Assembly: GCF_041080795.1 (NCBI RefSeq)
Contig: NZ_CP129674.1
Span: forward strand, 868,001 to 932,000
DNA: 64,000 nt
DNA from: Bifidobacterium sp. WK041_4_12
GTDB lineage: Bacteria; Actinomycetota; Actinomycetes; Actinomycetales; Bifidobacteriaceae
Direction: 5' to 3'
In this document: positions 1 to 8,981 of the stretch, piece after piece
How the letters are laid out: every line of letters begins with the position of its first letter
How positions within the stretch are numbered: position 1 is the first letter of the stretch
Program-made: the position numbers and the translations under genes
The notes under the pieces: generated by a model
What the model was told of the DNA's origin: nothing
The model's input: only the letters and a program-made list of their open reading frames with translations
Database searches by the model: none

Positions 1-1559
1 ATCCAACGTGACATCACGATGATGAGCACGAGCCAGAAAATGATGCCGATGCTCTGACGTACGATCTCAGCCGCGAAGGTTTCCGTGTGCAACACGGCCT
101 GCGAGGTATTCAAGAATCCCATCGGAATAAATGTCTGAGGCAGCTGTGAAAGCAATGACGGCAAGTCGGCAACAGGCTTGAACGCGTATGGATTCAGCAG
201 GCCAAAGCTGATATAGAACACGCTCAGAACAAGCGCAGTCATCACGATTGAAGTGATGCCTCTTCTGCTTGCGCCATGCTCGGTAGGGACGTTGAATAGT
301 CGAATGCTGTAGAGAATCACTATTGCGAAAATCAGTGGCGGAAGCACGCTCGTCAACATCGAAGGCAACAGACCGTGCCGATAAGGTTGCAGCGCGGCAG
401 AGCTGCCATGCATCGCGGAGAGCAAATAATACAGTAGCGTGAACAGAACGATGCCAACGTTGACGACAACCGCCGACCATGCGGCAATGCGACGGCCACG
501 ATACAGACCCCAACTGATGATAAGCAGCACTATGGTCGGCAGAATCGCTCGGATGATACTTCCCGAAGTCGAGATGTGATACAGGTTGAACTCCTGATAG
601 CAGCTACTCTGCGAGGATGTTCTCAGGCAATCCACCAGACGAGCGTCATTGATGGTTCCGGGCCCGGTGAGCAGTCCTAGAGCGCTGAGAGCACCGTGAT
701 GGGCATGTGAGATCGTCGCCACAATCGGTCCCAGAGCGAGCACGACCGAGATCGACGTCAGCAGACTCCGTCGTTCATGCGCGCTGCTTGAAGCCCAATG
801 TTCACGGCTGTCCTGCGGCCCATGCCACACGTACCCCATGAATTGACCGACAAGTGCCGCTGCCAGCAAGCAGTAGTCGCCAGGATCTCCCGTGTAGAGC
901 AGTGCGATCAGAATGGCCGAATAGCCGACCAGCCGGATTCTGCGCCTCCAGATGAAGCTGCTGAATGCGCTCGCTGCCATCAGCGCCCCAATGCTCATGA
1001 CCAAAGGGCTCAGCGTCATGCGCGCCTGAGCGGCGCTTTGCCACATGCCTCCAAGCCAATTGATGAAAATACACAGGAACAGACCGATAATCGCGCCTGA
1101 AAGACCCGAAAGCAGACAGGTGAGCAGCGTGCGTGCGCGCCCCAGTCGAGGTTCCGCTATCGAGAAGATGCAGAAGATGATGATGATATCAAGTATCATC
1201 CGAAACATGCTTGTCGAAAGGAACAGTGTGGCTATCAGACCGATCATCTGCGCCGCAAGGCTCGGAGGATTCTGAGCCACCGCACTATTGGCGATTCGAC
1301 CACCATGCATCATGAGCTGGTCATAGGTCGTGGACAGATACAGACTGCTCTGCGGGATGCGGAAGAGAATCCTCCACAGCCAGAACAGTATGTTGACCAA
1401 CGCAACGCAGCTCGTGACCCATACGGCAAGCTGATGGTTGAGCAGCCATTGGCGTGCATCGTTCAGCAGTCCCTGCCATCCCTCAGGCGGTTGTGCTGCA
1501 GGCTCTGATCCCGTGCTCCCGGACGTGGTTTGCGGCATGTGTCTTTCCGTTTCTGACAT
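1..1559 (-). CDS. Large multi-pass membrane protein, N-terminal part (possible MprF-like partner of the adjacent hydrolase)
   Basis: One open frame runs from an ATG at 1559 (AGGGGAA ribosome site 7-8 nt upstream) off the left edge, giving about 519 visible residues. A short polar N-terminus is followed by many hydrophobic segments, for example FWLWRILF, MILDIIIIFCIFSI, IIGLFLCIFINWL and LPPLIFAIVILYSI, so it is an integral membrane protein. No catalytic domain is visible. It lies about 100 bp downstream of an AhyD-like membrane hydrolase on the same strand. In other bacteria that hydrolase family is often encoded beside an aminoacyl-phosphatidylglycerol synthase (MprF) with a long N-terminal membrane domain. 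An MprF identity is therefore inference from context; the deciding C-terminal DUF2156 domain would lie outside the window. An internal ATG at 1538 is a less likely start. Confidence 0.6.
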   Translation of the reverse strand, partial: MSETERHMPQTTSGSTGSEPAAQPPEGWQGLLNDARQWLLNHQLAVWVTSCVALVNILFWLWRILFRIPQSSLYLSTTYDQLMMHGGRIANSAVAQNPPSLAAQMIGLIATLFLSTSMFRMILDIIIIFCIFSIAEPRLGRARTLLTCLLSGLSGAIIGLFLCIFINWLGGMWQSAAQARMTLSPLVMSIGALMAASAFSSFIWRRRIRLVGYSAILIALLYTGDPGDYCLLAAALVGQFMGYVWHGPQDSREHWASSSAHERRSLLTSISVVLALGPIVATISHAHHGALSALGLLTGPGTINDARLVDCLRTSSQSSCYQEFNLYHISTSGSIIRAILPTIVLLIISWGLYRGRRIAAWSAVVVNVGIVLFTLLYYLLSAMHGSSAALQPYRHGLLPSMLTSVLPPLIFAIVILYSIRLFNVPTEHGASRRGITSIVMTALVLSVFYISFGLLNPYAFKPVADLPSLLSQLPQTFIPMGFLNTSQAVLHTETFAAEIVRQSIGIIFWLVLIIVMSRW

Positions 1560-1586
1560 GTGTTATTGCTTCCCCTATATATTCGA

Positions 1587-1622
1587 ATGTGCATGCTGGA
1601 GTGAGCCGAAGCTGATGCACAT
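1587..1622 (-). terminator. Weak hairpin between the hydrolase and the membrane protein gene
   Basis: An 8-bp inverted repeat, ATGTGCAT at 1587-1594 and ATGCACAT at 1615-1622, lies in the 103-bp gap. It has no strong T-run, so it may be a weak terminator or an mRNA processing site. Confidence 0.25.
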
Positions 1623-1662
1623 CATCATTCCCTACCCTCTACCATAACCTCAGAGGCGTTCA

Positions 1663-3048
1663 TCAGAGCTGGACGTCGATAAGATTCGAGTATTCTCCGA
1701 TCGGCTTGCTGTCTGAGTCAAGACCCATCTGCGCACATATCCAGTAGATGCCCGGTACCAAAGTATTCTTGACCGTATGCCAATCGTGGCCTGACCCTTT
1801 GGCGATCACCGCCTGCACATCCATTCCCGCATCCTGGGCTGCAGCACCAATGACCTTCATGTTATGCACCGATTCTGGATCCTGCTCTCCAGCCACGGTA
1901 AACATCGTCTGCGTCGAAGGAGCATGCTTGGCGATGGCGTTGACGGGGATCTGAGCTTCGTACGCTGCTCTGCTCCCCCCGAAGAACCGTTGAATCATGC
2001 TTGACTCGCTGCCATTCGACGGCCGCATCTCACCGTCGACAGGGAACATATGCCCATACACCTTGGGGTTTCGTGGCCCGAGTTGCGTCGTGCAGGTTCC
2101 CCCTTGTGAAAATCCGCCAATCGTCCAATACTCTGCGGCCGTTTCGACCGGCAGGTTTTTCTTGATCCACGAGGTGACGTCCTTGGTCACGAATGTTGCC
2201 GCGTTCCCATACACTGGCGAATCCACGCAGAGCGTGTTGTGCTCCGCAGAGCCGTTCTGGTCGGGAGAGACGACGATGGGTGCCAAGCCGTCATGTGCGC
2301 TCGCATACTCGTTCATGACGCGCGATATGCCGCTGGCGGTGAACATGCGGTCAGGGCTCCCAGGCTGCCCGCCGAGCATGATCATGACCGGCAACCGTGG
2401 GGGAGTGTTCGCAAGGGCGGCGGGTGGAAGATAGATGTCAGCATCGCGGGCATGGAAGTGAGAGACGGTTGCGGGAATCGCAAACGAACTGTCACTTCCG
2501 GTTTTAGGATGCGTCGGCGTCTTGCCCGCTTCAGCAAGCGCTTGCCACTGCGCCATGCTCATGGTTGCCTTATGCACCTGCGAAAGCTGCAATTGCGGGT
2601 ACGTCGGCAAACCCAGCACACTGCCGACGATGGTGTACTCTCCATACGCCGCATTGATTCGTATGGCTGTATTCAGCACAGCAATGGGAATCAGCAAGCA
2701 TGCGAGCGTGCGTCGCCAGTTTCGTGAAAGAACGCAGGTTGCAATGGCAAAGGCAAGAGTCGCGAATCCAACGGCCACATTTCGTATCACATCCCAGCCC
2801 AGCCCAACGCCGAATGCAACGAATACATCAGAGATCAGCCATGTGGCGGTCCAGCCAATGCCTGCGCTCACTGCTGAAACTGCGATTTCTATGAGCAGAC
2901 GCTGCAAACCGGTGAATCTGCCAGGGTTCCGCCGGGAGGAGAGAAGCTGGCTGATGCACAGGATTGCGAATCCGACAATGGTTATCCAGAGTATGGAGCT
3001 GGGCAACCAGCCACTCAATAACCGTATCTTCGCTATATCGTGAAGCAT
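1663..3048 (-). CDS. Membrane-anchored alpha/beta hydrolase, AhyD-like (candidate aminoacyl-phosphatidylglycerol hydrolase)
   Basis: The protein has 461 residues. About the first 140 form several membrane segments (WITIVGFAILCISQLL, LLIEIAVSAVSAGIGW, VAVGFATLAFAIATCVL). The rest is an esterase-D-like alpha/beta hydrolase: an oxyanion-side MIMLGGQPG, the nucleophile elbow GGFSQGG, and a late Asp/His region (AGEQDPES, GSGHDWH). This arrangement matches AhyD of Enterococcus faecium, a membrane hydrolase that removes amino acids from aminoacylated phosphatidylglycerol and sits beside the synthase gene. The downstream membrane protein gene fits that pairing. The ATG at 3048 follows GGAAGG. The exact substrate is inferred; a general extracytoplasmic esterase remains possible. 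Confidence 0.7.
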   Translation of the reverse strand: MLHDIAKIRLLSGWLPSSILWITIVGFAILCISQLLSSRRNPGRFTGLQRLLIEIAVSAVSAGIGWTATWLISDVFVAFGVGLGWDVIRNVAVGFATLAFAIATCVLSRNWRRTLACLLIPIAVLNTAIRINAAYGEYTIVGSVLGLPTYPQLQLSQVHKATMSMAQWQALAEAGKTPTHPKTGSDSSFAIPATVSHFHARDADIYLPPAALANTPPRLPVMIMLGGQPGSPDRMFTASGISRVMNEYASAHDGLAPIVVSPDQNGSAEHNTLCVDSPVYGNAATFVTKDVTSWIKKNLPVETAAEYWTIGGFSQGGTCTTQLGPRNPKVYGHMFPVDGEMRPSNGSESSMIQRFFGGSRAAYEAQIPVNAIAKHAPSTQTMFTVAGEQDPESVHNMKVIGAAAQDAGMDVQAVIAKGSGHDWHTVKNTLVPGIYWICAQMGLDSDSKPIGEYSNLIDVQL

Positions 3049-3218
3049 TGCATTCCTTCCCTCATCGCGGACCTCGTGGCCCCATTAGCAGAGAGTAGCG
3101 GGTTTCGAATGGAAAAGTTCACCCTGGTGAGCGCAACGATGAAACTTCCACCACATCCACCATATTGACTGGACTCTGCACGTATCGTTGTCTTGGACGC
3201 TTGAGACAATAATCGATT
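3049..3218. promoter_or_regulatory. Divergent intergenic region between the hydrolase and the LTA-synthase-like gene
   Basis: This 170-bp gap must carry the promoters for both flanking envelope genes. A TTGACT at 3165-3170 is a possible -35 element for the rightward gene, but I see no convincing -10 at the right distance. No repeats stand out. Confidence 0.3.
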
Positions 3219-5465
3219 ATGCCTAAGTTTTTTGGATGGGGACATGCTCAGTCAACCGCTCAGTTATCCGCTCAGTCAAGCGGTGAATCAGATGAATCAG
3301 AAAAAAGCGATAGCCCAAAGCCAATGATTTCACTGGGAGCATCCCGGTTTTCTCACTGGACGTACGCGACGCTCTTCCTCATCTTCGATATCGTCGGTGT
3401 CTCCATCCTGCAGTGGGCAGTCACCATATCGAGCTCACGAGTTGCCCTTTCGAGTCCACTGATCGGATTATGGGGCTTCATCTCAACGATGTGGACTGAT
3501 TTGCGATTTGTCTTCATACTGAATCTGATTGTTCTTGGACTGATATACGGCATATTGCTGTTTCTGACCAATAGATTCTGGATAGCTTCGCCAATCTTCA
3601 TCATCATCTGTGTAGTTCTTGGCATCATCGAACATATGAAAGTCATCTCCCGCTACGAGACCGTGCTTCCATCCGACATGGACTTTCTTCATTCAGATGC
3701 AGGAACCGTTGCGACCTTCATTCCTGCCGGATCACAATGGATCATTCTCTGGGCGATCATCGCACTGCTCGCGCTCGTCGGTCTGTGCATCTTCGTCAAT
3801 CATATGGATCTGCGTCGTGGAAGGATCTTCGACGGACAGAACAGGGCGTTGACTGCCACCTTCCGAGTGTGCGGCATTCTGGTGACCGGATTGATCTTTG
3901 CGCTGTTCTCCGGCAGCGTCGGAACCGTAGGCACATGGGCGAATACCACGTCGAAGTTCATGGGCGATATTCCCTCGATGTGGGATTCGGTCTATGATGC
4001 TCAACGCAATGGAACGCTGATCGCCTTCCTGCGTCAGCTGAACCCCAAAGTCATGGAGGAACCAGACGGCTACAGTCAGGCGACCATGAAGCGCATTGCG
4101 AAACGTTATGAGGCAGAGGCGGACAGCATCAATGAAACGCGCAAGAATTATCAGAACGACAGTTCCGTCGTCTACATTCTTTCCGAATCATTCTCCGATC
4201 CGACTCGTGTTCCAGGACTGAGCATCGATCAGGATCCCATGCCGAAGATTCGCGCCATCAAGCAGAAAACCACCAGTGGTCTGATGCTGTCCAGCGGATA
4301 CGGTGGCGGTACTGCAAATCTTGAGTTCCAAGCGTTGACTGGCATGAGCATGGCGAATTTCGACTCATCGCTGACCAGCCCATACCAGCAGCTCATACCA
4401 TCGCTGTCATGGACGCCTTCAGTCAACCAGAGTTGGAGTTCCAAGAATTCAGTGGCCTTCCACCCGTATGAGTCCTCGATGTATTCTCGTTCGACGGTGT
4501 ACAAGAAGTTTGGATTCTCGAATTTCTACACCCTTGAAAAGCCTGACATCATCAAATATCAGGACAAGCTGGACAGCAGCCCCTATGTGAGTGACGAATC
4601 CGCCTACAAGAGCGCTTTGGAAGAAATGCAGGCAACCACAAGCAACCAGTTCGTGCAGATTGTCACGATGCAGAACCACATGCCGTATAACAATTGGTAT
4701 GCGAATAATCAGTTCCATGTTGCTGCGACCTCGGGTTCAGAAAGCCTGGGAAGCGATGAAAGCTTGGCGATAGACACTTATGCGAAGGGCATGAGCTATA
4801 CCGATTCATCGACGCAGGAGCTGCTGGACTCGCTCAACAAGTTGAGCAAGCCGGTAACCGTCGTCTTCTACGGCGACCACCTTCCCGGCATCTACACGAC
4901 TGCAGGCGCCGATTCCAGCAATGCGATAGCCCTGCATGAGACCGACTATTTCATCTGGTCGAACAAGGCTTCGCAGAGCTACGACAATAAGATTGCCAAC
5001 AGCACATACACCTCTCCGAATTTCTTCAGTGCCCAGTCCGCCGAACACATGAATGCCAAGGTCTCTCCCTATACCGCATTCCTCACGGACATGCACTCCA
5101 AGATCTCTGCGATGGAGCCTCCCGTCGTGAACAAAATTCAGGGATGGGATCGCATTCCTGAGGGTCAGACCATATATCTCGACAGCGCAGGCAATCCTAT
5201 GGATGCTCGTAGCTTTGATGCCAAGACGAAGCAGCTCGTACGCGATTATCAGCTGATTCAATATGACATCACCGCAGGCAAGCATTATCTCGAGGATACC
5301 GACTTCATGACGACGCCAACCGCAAAGTCCGATGCCGCAAAGGCAGCGGCCAAGCAGCTCGCCGAAGAGAAGGCTGCTGCCAAGAAACAGTCCGCTGCTG
5401 CTGTCTCGCCTTCTGCATCGCCGTCCGAATCCAAGGCGACGGCCAATACCTCTTCAGGACAGTAG
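3219..5465 (+). CDS. LTA synthase / phosphoglycerol transferase family protein (sulfatase fold)
   Basis: The protein has 748 residues. A polar Ser-rich N-terminus (about 45 aa) precedes five membrane helices (about 46-240), including ATLFLIFDIVGVSIL, FVFILNLIVLGLIYGILLFL and WIILWAIIALLALVGLCIFV. The extracellular sulfatase-fold domain carries the LtaS hallmarks: SESFSDP near the start of the domain, YGGGTANLEFQALTG with the expected Thr nucleophile, STVYKKFGF, TMQNHMPY, and the metal-binding YGDHLPG. It probably transfers glycerol phosphate from phosphatidylglycerol to an envelope acceptor, as LtaS-type enzymes do. The C-terminal 60 residues are a low-complexity Lys/Ala/Ser tail. The ATG at 3219 has a poor ribosome site, so the start is uncertain; the ATG at codon 36 is an alternative. 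Confidence 0.88.
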   Translation: MPKFFGWGHAQSTAQLSAQSSGESDESEKSDSPKPMISLGASRFSHWTYATLFLIFDIVGVSILQWAVTISSSRVALSSPLIGLWGFISTMWTDLRFVFILNLIVLGLIYGILLFLTNRFWIASPIFIIICVVLGIIEHMKVISRYETVLPSDMDFLHSDAGTVATFIPAGSQWIILWAIIALLALVGLCIFVNHMDLRRGRIFDGQNRALTATFRVCGILVTGLIFALFSGSVGTVGTWANTTSKFMGDIPSMWDSVYDAQRNGTLIAFLRQLNPKVMEEPDGYSQATMKRIAKRYEAEADSINETRKNYQNDSSVVYILSESFSDPTRVPGLSIDQDPMPKIRAIKQKTTSGLMLSSGYGGGTANLEFQALTGMSMANFDSSLTSPYQQLIPSLSWTPSVNQSWSSKNSVAFHPYESSMYSRSTVYKKFGFSNFYTLEKPDIIKYQDKLDSSPYVSDESAYKSALEEMQATTSNQFVQIVTMQNHMPYNNWYANNQFHVAATSGSESLGSDESLAIDTYAKGMSYTDSSTQELLDSLNKLSKPVTVVFYGDHLPGIYTTAGADSSNAIALHETDYFIWSNKASQSYDNKIANSTYTSPNFFSAQSAEHMNAKVSPYTAFLTDMHSKISAMEPPVVNKIQGWDRIPEGQTIYLDSAGNPMDARSFDAKTKQLVRDYQLIQYDITAGKHYLEDTDFMTTPTAKSDAAKAAAKQLAEEKAAAKKQSAAAVSPSASPSESKATANTSSGQ

Positions 5466-5509
5466 TGGCCCAGGCGGGCTTTGAGATGTGGCCCGCTCAA
5501 GGTCAAGCT

Positions 5510-6286
5510 CTACTGATGATAGAAATATCCAGTTCCTGATTCGCTCGTGCTGACAATCGTCGCATGGTTCAGCAGCAAACCCTGATAGCTATGTGTTGCG
5601 GTGCCGATTGATCCCTCCGCCAGGGTGCCGGTGACTTTCACCCATGCGCCTTCTTTCGGCATGGTTGATGATGGGGCATTGACGACAAAACCGAAGGGCG
5701 TCATGTCAAGTACGCAGCAGGTCATGAGCATGCGAGAGGCGGTGAACTGGCGCTCTCCAACGGAGGAGTCCTTCGAGACCGAGGCATTGAGGATGATGGT
5801 GTATCCGAGATAATCATGGGCATGTCTATCGATGCGGTCATACCATGCGCCAAATTCGTCATCATTGATGGTTATGGTCTTCTGTGCCGTGTTCAGCCCG
5901 CTGAGCTGCGCGGACGCACTGTCATCGATGGCGATGGCACGGTTGAGTCCGGCGCTGCTGGCCGAGCTGGATTGAACGGGCAATACCAGCAGCAGTGTCG
6001 GGATCACCAGAACAACCACGACTTTTGCCAGAGCCTTCATCGTCGAATGAAAGATGCCCAGGCAGGAAGCGACTCCGAAGGCAGCCAGCACGACGGCAGC
6101 GACGACGACATAGGGCACCGTTCTCGGCGTGACATAGTTGATGTAGCGTCCCGTTGCGATGAAGGCGACCATGGCAGTGGCAAGCAGCAGGAAGAGCACC
6201 CCCTGGATGATGTCGATGCTGTTGGGCTTATTGGGCTTATTGGGCTTATTGGGCTTGTTGGGCTTGTCAGATTGCTGGGTTTGCAT
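5510..6286 (-). CDS. TIGR03943/DUF1980 family putative permease subunit (YcgQ-like)
   Basis: The protein has 258 residues from the ATG at 6286, which lies 2 nt after the stop of the upstream permease and has GAGG 8 nt before it. After a short tail come two membrane helices (GVLFLLLATAMVAFIATGRYI and YVVVAAVVLAAFGVASCL), a third hydrophobic segment, then a globular C-terminal domain with the family's HDYLGYTI and TCCVLDMTPFGF motifs. YcgQ-type proteins act with YcgR-type permeases; in Bacillus subtilis the pair is under zinc (Zur) control. The N-terminus contains five KPN repeats encoded by 9-bp tandem repeats. Transported substrate is unknown. Confidence 0.85.
   Translation of the reverse strand: MQTQQSDKPNKPNKPNKPNKPNSIDIIQGVLFLLLATAMVAFIATGRYINYVTPRTVPYVVVAAVVLAAFGVASCLGIFHSTMKALAKVVVVLVIPTLLLVLPVQSSSASSAGLNRAIAIDDSASAQLSGLNTAQKTITINDDEFGAWYDRIDRHAHDYLGYTIILNASVSKDSSVGERQFTASRMLMTCCVLDMTPFGFVVNAPSSTMPKEGAWVKVTGTLAEGSIGTATHSYQGLLLNHATIVSTSESGTGYFYHQ
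6224..6268 (-). repeat. Five 9-bp tandem repeats encoding KPN tripeptides
   Basis: GGGCTTATT is repeated three times, followed by GGGCTTGTT and GGGCTTGTC. Read on the minus strand this encodes a (Lys-Pro-Asn)5 stretch just before the first membrane helix of the YcgQ-like protein. Changes in copy number would stay in frame. Confidence 0.9.
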
Positions 6287-6288
6287 GG

Positions 6289-7407
6289 CTACAGCCTCAT
6301 GATTCCTGCAAGAACGACCATGGCGATGAAGCATACGACAATCGTGGTGAGTGCCAGCCGCAGCACGAATCGTTTGCTAAACATTGCTCTGAGCATCAAG
6401 ATGTTCTTCACATCAAGAATGGGGCCGAATACGAGAAAACCCAGCACGGCAGGAACCGGGAACATCGTGCCGAATCCACGGGCGATCACGGCATCGGATG
6501 ATGAGCATAATGAACTCACAAACGCGAGTGCCATCATGAAGGCGATGGCGATGATCGACCCACGGTCCTGCAGCCAGCCGGGCACGTTTGAGCCGCCAAG
6601 AACCCGTATGCATGAGGCCAGCATGATGCCCATCAGCATGTAGGGGACGATCTGGAACATGTCGTGGTAGGCATGCTGCATGAAGCTTCTCAGACCTTCC
6701 CATCCTCGAGTGCGAGTGTGTGTTCGTGTGCGCGTGTCTGATAGGGAATCCTTGTCGAGCTCATGCGATGGCGAAGGCGTATCCATACCTTCCATACCTT
6801 CCATGCCATGCATGTCGTGCATCCGAACAGCCGAAGCGTCGGTCAATGGTCGCAGGACGGCTTGCGTATGGGGCAAGACCACGAAGCTCAGTCCGATGAT
6901 TGTGGAAACGATGATGCCGAAGACGAAGCGCAGGATGGTCATCGAAGGCTTGTCTGGAAATGCGAACCAGGTTGACCAGATGACCACGGGATTGATGATG
7001 GGTGCCGCACAGAGAAACACCACTGCCGATGGTAGAGGAATGCCTTTGTGAATCATGCGTGCGAACACTGGAACCGTCGCGCAGTCGCATACCGGCGTGC
7101 ACAGGCCGGCGAACAGGGCGATGACCATGCCCCCGACCGTTGAGCGTGGGAAATGCCGTTCGATGAAGTCCTTGGTGATGAAGGTTTCTATGCCAGACGA
7201 CACGAGAATGCCGATAAGCAGAAAAGGGAAAGCCTGCAGCAGCAGACCGATGGCTCCCGAGAGAATTGAAGAAACGGGGATACCAGTAGCGTCCAGCAAA
7301 GGGGCGGCAAGAATAAGCATGGCGATGACAAGAACAGTCACCAAAAAGCGCTGAAAATCGAACCCGCGCCTGGTTCGTCGCATGCCTTCCTGAATCACAT
7401 CGGACAT
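6289..7407 (-). CDS. ArsP_1/DUF318 family permease (YcgR-like) with a Met/His-rich loop
   Basis: The protein has 372 residues and about eight membrane segments. The family signature CTPVCDCATVPVFARM follows the second helix and is followed by GIPLPSAVVFLCAAPIINP. The second half contains FVSSLCSSSDAVIARGF, FLVFGPILDVKNILML and a closing hydrophobic helix. Between the two halves lies a hydrophilic loop with RMHDMHGMEGMEGMD and a later RTRTHTRTRG stretch. Met/His clusters often bind transition metals, so this may be a metal-sensing loop (inference). It is transcribed with the YcgQ-like gene; the two genes are 2 nt apart. Confidence 0.85.
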   Translation of the reverse strand: MSDVIQEGMRRTRRGFDFQRFLVTVLVIAMLILAAPLLDATGIPVSSILSGAIGLLLQAFPFLLIGILVSSGIETFITKDFIERHFPRSTVGGMVIALFAGLCTPVCDCATVPVFARMIHKGIPLPSAVVFLCAAPIINPVVIWSTWFAFPDKPSMTILRFVFGIIVSTIIGLSFVVLPHTQAVLRPLTDASAVRMHDMHGMEGMEGMDTPSPSHELDKDSLSDTRTRTHTRTRGWEGLRSFMQHAYHDMFQIVPYMLMGIMLASCIRVLGGSNVPGWLQDRGSIIAIAFMMALAFVSSLCSSSDAVIARGFGTMFPVPAVLGFLVFGPILDVKNILMLRAMFSKRFVLRLALTTIVVCFIAMVVLAGIMRL

Positions 7408-7441
7408 TGTACTACCCCTTGGTGGCAGTACTCATGGGTTT

Positions 7442-7518
7442 CACTATCCATGGAACGGGCAATGGAACAGCCCGTTGAAAGGCCATTGAATGAACTATTG
7501 AATGAACTATGGATAGTG
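7442..7518. repeat. Nested inverted repeats between purD and the permease operon
   Basis: A perfect 10-bp inverted repeat (CACTATCCAT 7442-7451, ATGGATAGTG 7509-7518) encloses a second hairpin (AACGGGC 7454-7460, GCCCGTT 7470-7476) and a direct repeat of TTGAATGAACTA. This 77-bp segment can fold into a multi-stem structure. It may end the purine transcript or control the permease operon. Confidence 0.6.
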
Positions 7519-7557
7519 CTGACAGATGTCTCCCAAGCGATTTCGGAAGAGACGTGC

Positions 7558-8835
7558 CTAGGCGTCAAGCGCCTTGCTGCCGATGTCATGACGATAGAAC
7601 AGACCGGTTGTATCGATGGCATCAAGCACGGCATAGACCTTTTTCTGCGCATCTGCGATATCTGTGCCCTTCGTTTCGACCAGAAGCACGCGACCGGAAG
7701 ATGCGATAAGCTCGCCCTTGCCATCTGCGTCACCCGAAACTCCGGCGTAGTATACGTGGCCATTCTCGTCCAGTTCGATATCCGGCACATGCGCGCCGGC
7801 AATCACATGCTCTGGGTAGCCTTCTGAAGCCAGTACTACTCCGATGGTCGTGGAGTCATCATCCCAGGTGAAGCTGGGATCGTCGCCATTGAGAATCGCA
7901 GACATGCCAGCGCCCAGATCCGAGGTAAGTCTTGGCAGGACGACTTCCGTCTCGGGATCGCCGAAGCGGGCGTTGAATTCAATGACCTTGGGACCCTGCG
8001 CCGTATCGATCAATCCAGCGTAGAGAATGCCTTGGAATGGCACGCCTTCATCGACCATGGCCTCGACGGTCGGCCTGATGATCGTGTCGATGGCGGCCTT
8101 GACGCTGGCCTCGCTGATTTGAGGTACCGGGCTATAGGCACCCATGCCTCCGGTGTTAGGACCTTCGTCACCATCGTAGGCGCGCTTGTGATCCTGGGAG
8201 ATGGGCATCGGCCAGAACTCATTGCCACGCACAAAGCTCATCAGTGAGAATTCCTGCCCTTCGAGGAAATCCTCGACAACGACCTTGGCACCTGCGATGC
8301 CGAAGCGATGATCCAGGAAGATTTCCTTCAGCGCTTCCTGCGCCTCGGCATCGGTCATGGCAACGGTCACGCCTTTACCGGCGGCCAGGCCATCAGCCTT
8401 GATGACGATTGGAGTGCCGTGCTCGGTGACATACATGCTGGCGCGTTCGAAATCTTCGAAGGTTTCATATCGTGCCGTGGGAATGCCGTGGCGTTCCATC
8501 AGCTGCTTGGCATAGTCCTTCGAGCCCTCTATCTGTGCAGCTGCCTTGTTCGGTCCGAATGCCTTGATTCCGGCTGATTCGAAATCGTCGACGATGCCTT
8601 CGATCAGAGGAACTTCCGGCCCGACGAACACCCAATCGATGTCATTGTCATTGGCGAATTCTATGAGTGCTGCATGGTTGCTGGGGGAGAGCTGTGTGGT
8701 GCGAATGCCGTCGCGTTCCATTCCGGGGTTGCCTGGAGCGCACACCACGTCATCCACGCTTTCGCCTCTGAGCAGGGTCTGAGCGACGACGTGCTCGCGT
8801 GCGCCCGAACCGATAATCAACACTTTCTGTCCCAT
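7558..8835 (-). CDS. purD: Phosphoribosylamine-glycine ligase
   Basis: The protein has 425 residues, a normal length for GAR synthetase. It catalyses the ATP-dependent joining of glycine to phosphoribosylamine in the second step of purine synthesis. Visible signatures are the N-terminal KVLIIGSGAREHV, the ATP-grasp core with IVIKADGLAAGKGVTVA and KVVVEDFLEGQEFSLMS, the family signature FNARFGDPETEVVLPRL, and the C-terminal GVVLASEGYP. The start ATG follows GGAAGGA. It is the last gene of the minus-strand purine block, behind purM. A short GC hairpin (8847-8861) lies just before its ribosome site. Confidence 0.98.
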   Translation of the reverse strand: MGQKVLIIGSGAREHVVAQTLLRGESVDDVVCAPGNPGMERDGIRTTQLSPSNHAALIEFANDNDIDWVFVGPEVPLIEGIVDDFESAGIKAFGPNKAAAQIEGSKDYAKQLMERHGIPTARYETFEDFERASMYVTEHGTPIVIKADGLAAGKGVTVAMTDAEAQEALKEIFLDHRFGIAGAKVVVEDFLEGQEFSLMSFVRGNEFWPMPISQDHKRAYDGDEGPNTGGMGAYSPVPQISEASVKAAIDTIIRPTVEAMVDEGVPFQGILYAGLIDTAQGPKVIEFNARFGDPETEVVLPRLTSDLGAGMSAILNGDDPSFTWDDDSTTIGVVLASEGYPEHVIAGAHVPDIELDENGHVYYAGVSGDADGKGELIASSGRVLLVETKGTDIADAQKKVYAVLDAIDTTGLFYRHDIGSKALDA

Positions 8836-8981
8836 GATGTTCCTTCCCGCGGCATCGCCGCGAAGTTATGGCATCGAAACGGCCTGTTCTTCATCGGCCA
8901 ACGTGCGCTGCATCCGCTGTGTGCTGTTGTGAGAGGCCCGTCCAATCAGATCCATGCACCACTCGTTGCAGCCTGATTCGA
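8836..8981 (-). other. purM-purD intergenic spacer with small hairpin
   Basis: This 146-bp gap contains a 5-bp stem GCGGC/GCCGC (8847-8861) directly in front of the purD ribosome site. No gene or strong terminator is visible. Confidence 0.35.

Noticed and set aside
2239..3043. Long plus-strand frames opposite the hydrolase
   Set aside because: They are antisense to a gene with clear alpha/beta hydrolase motifs and have no family features of their own.
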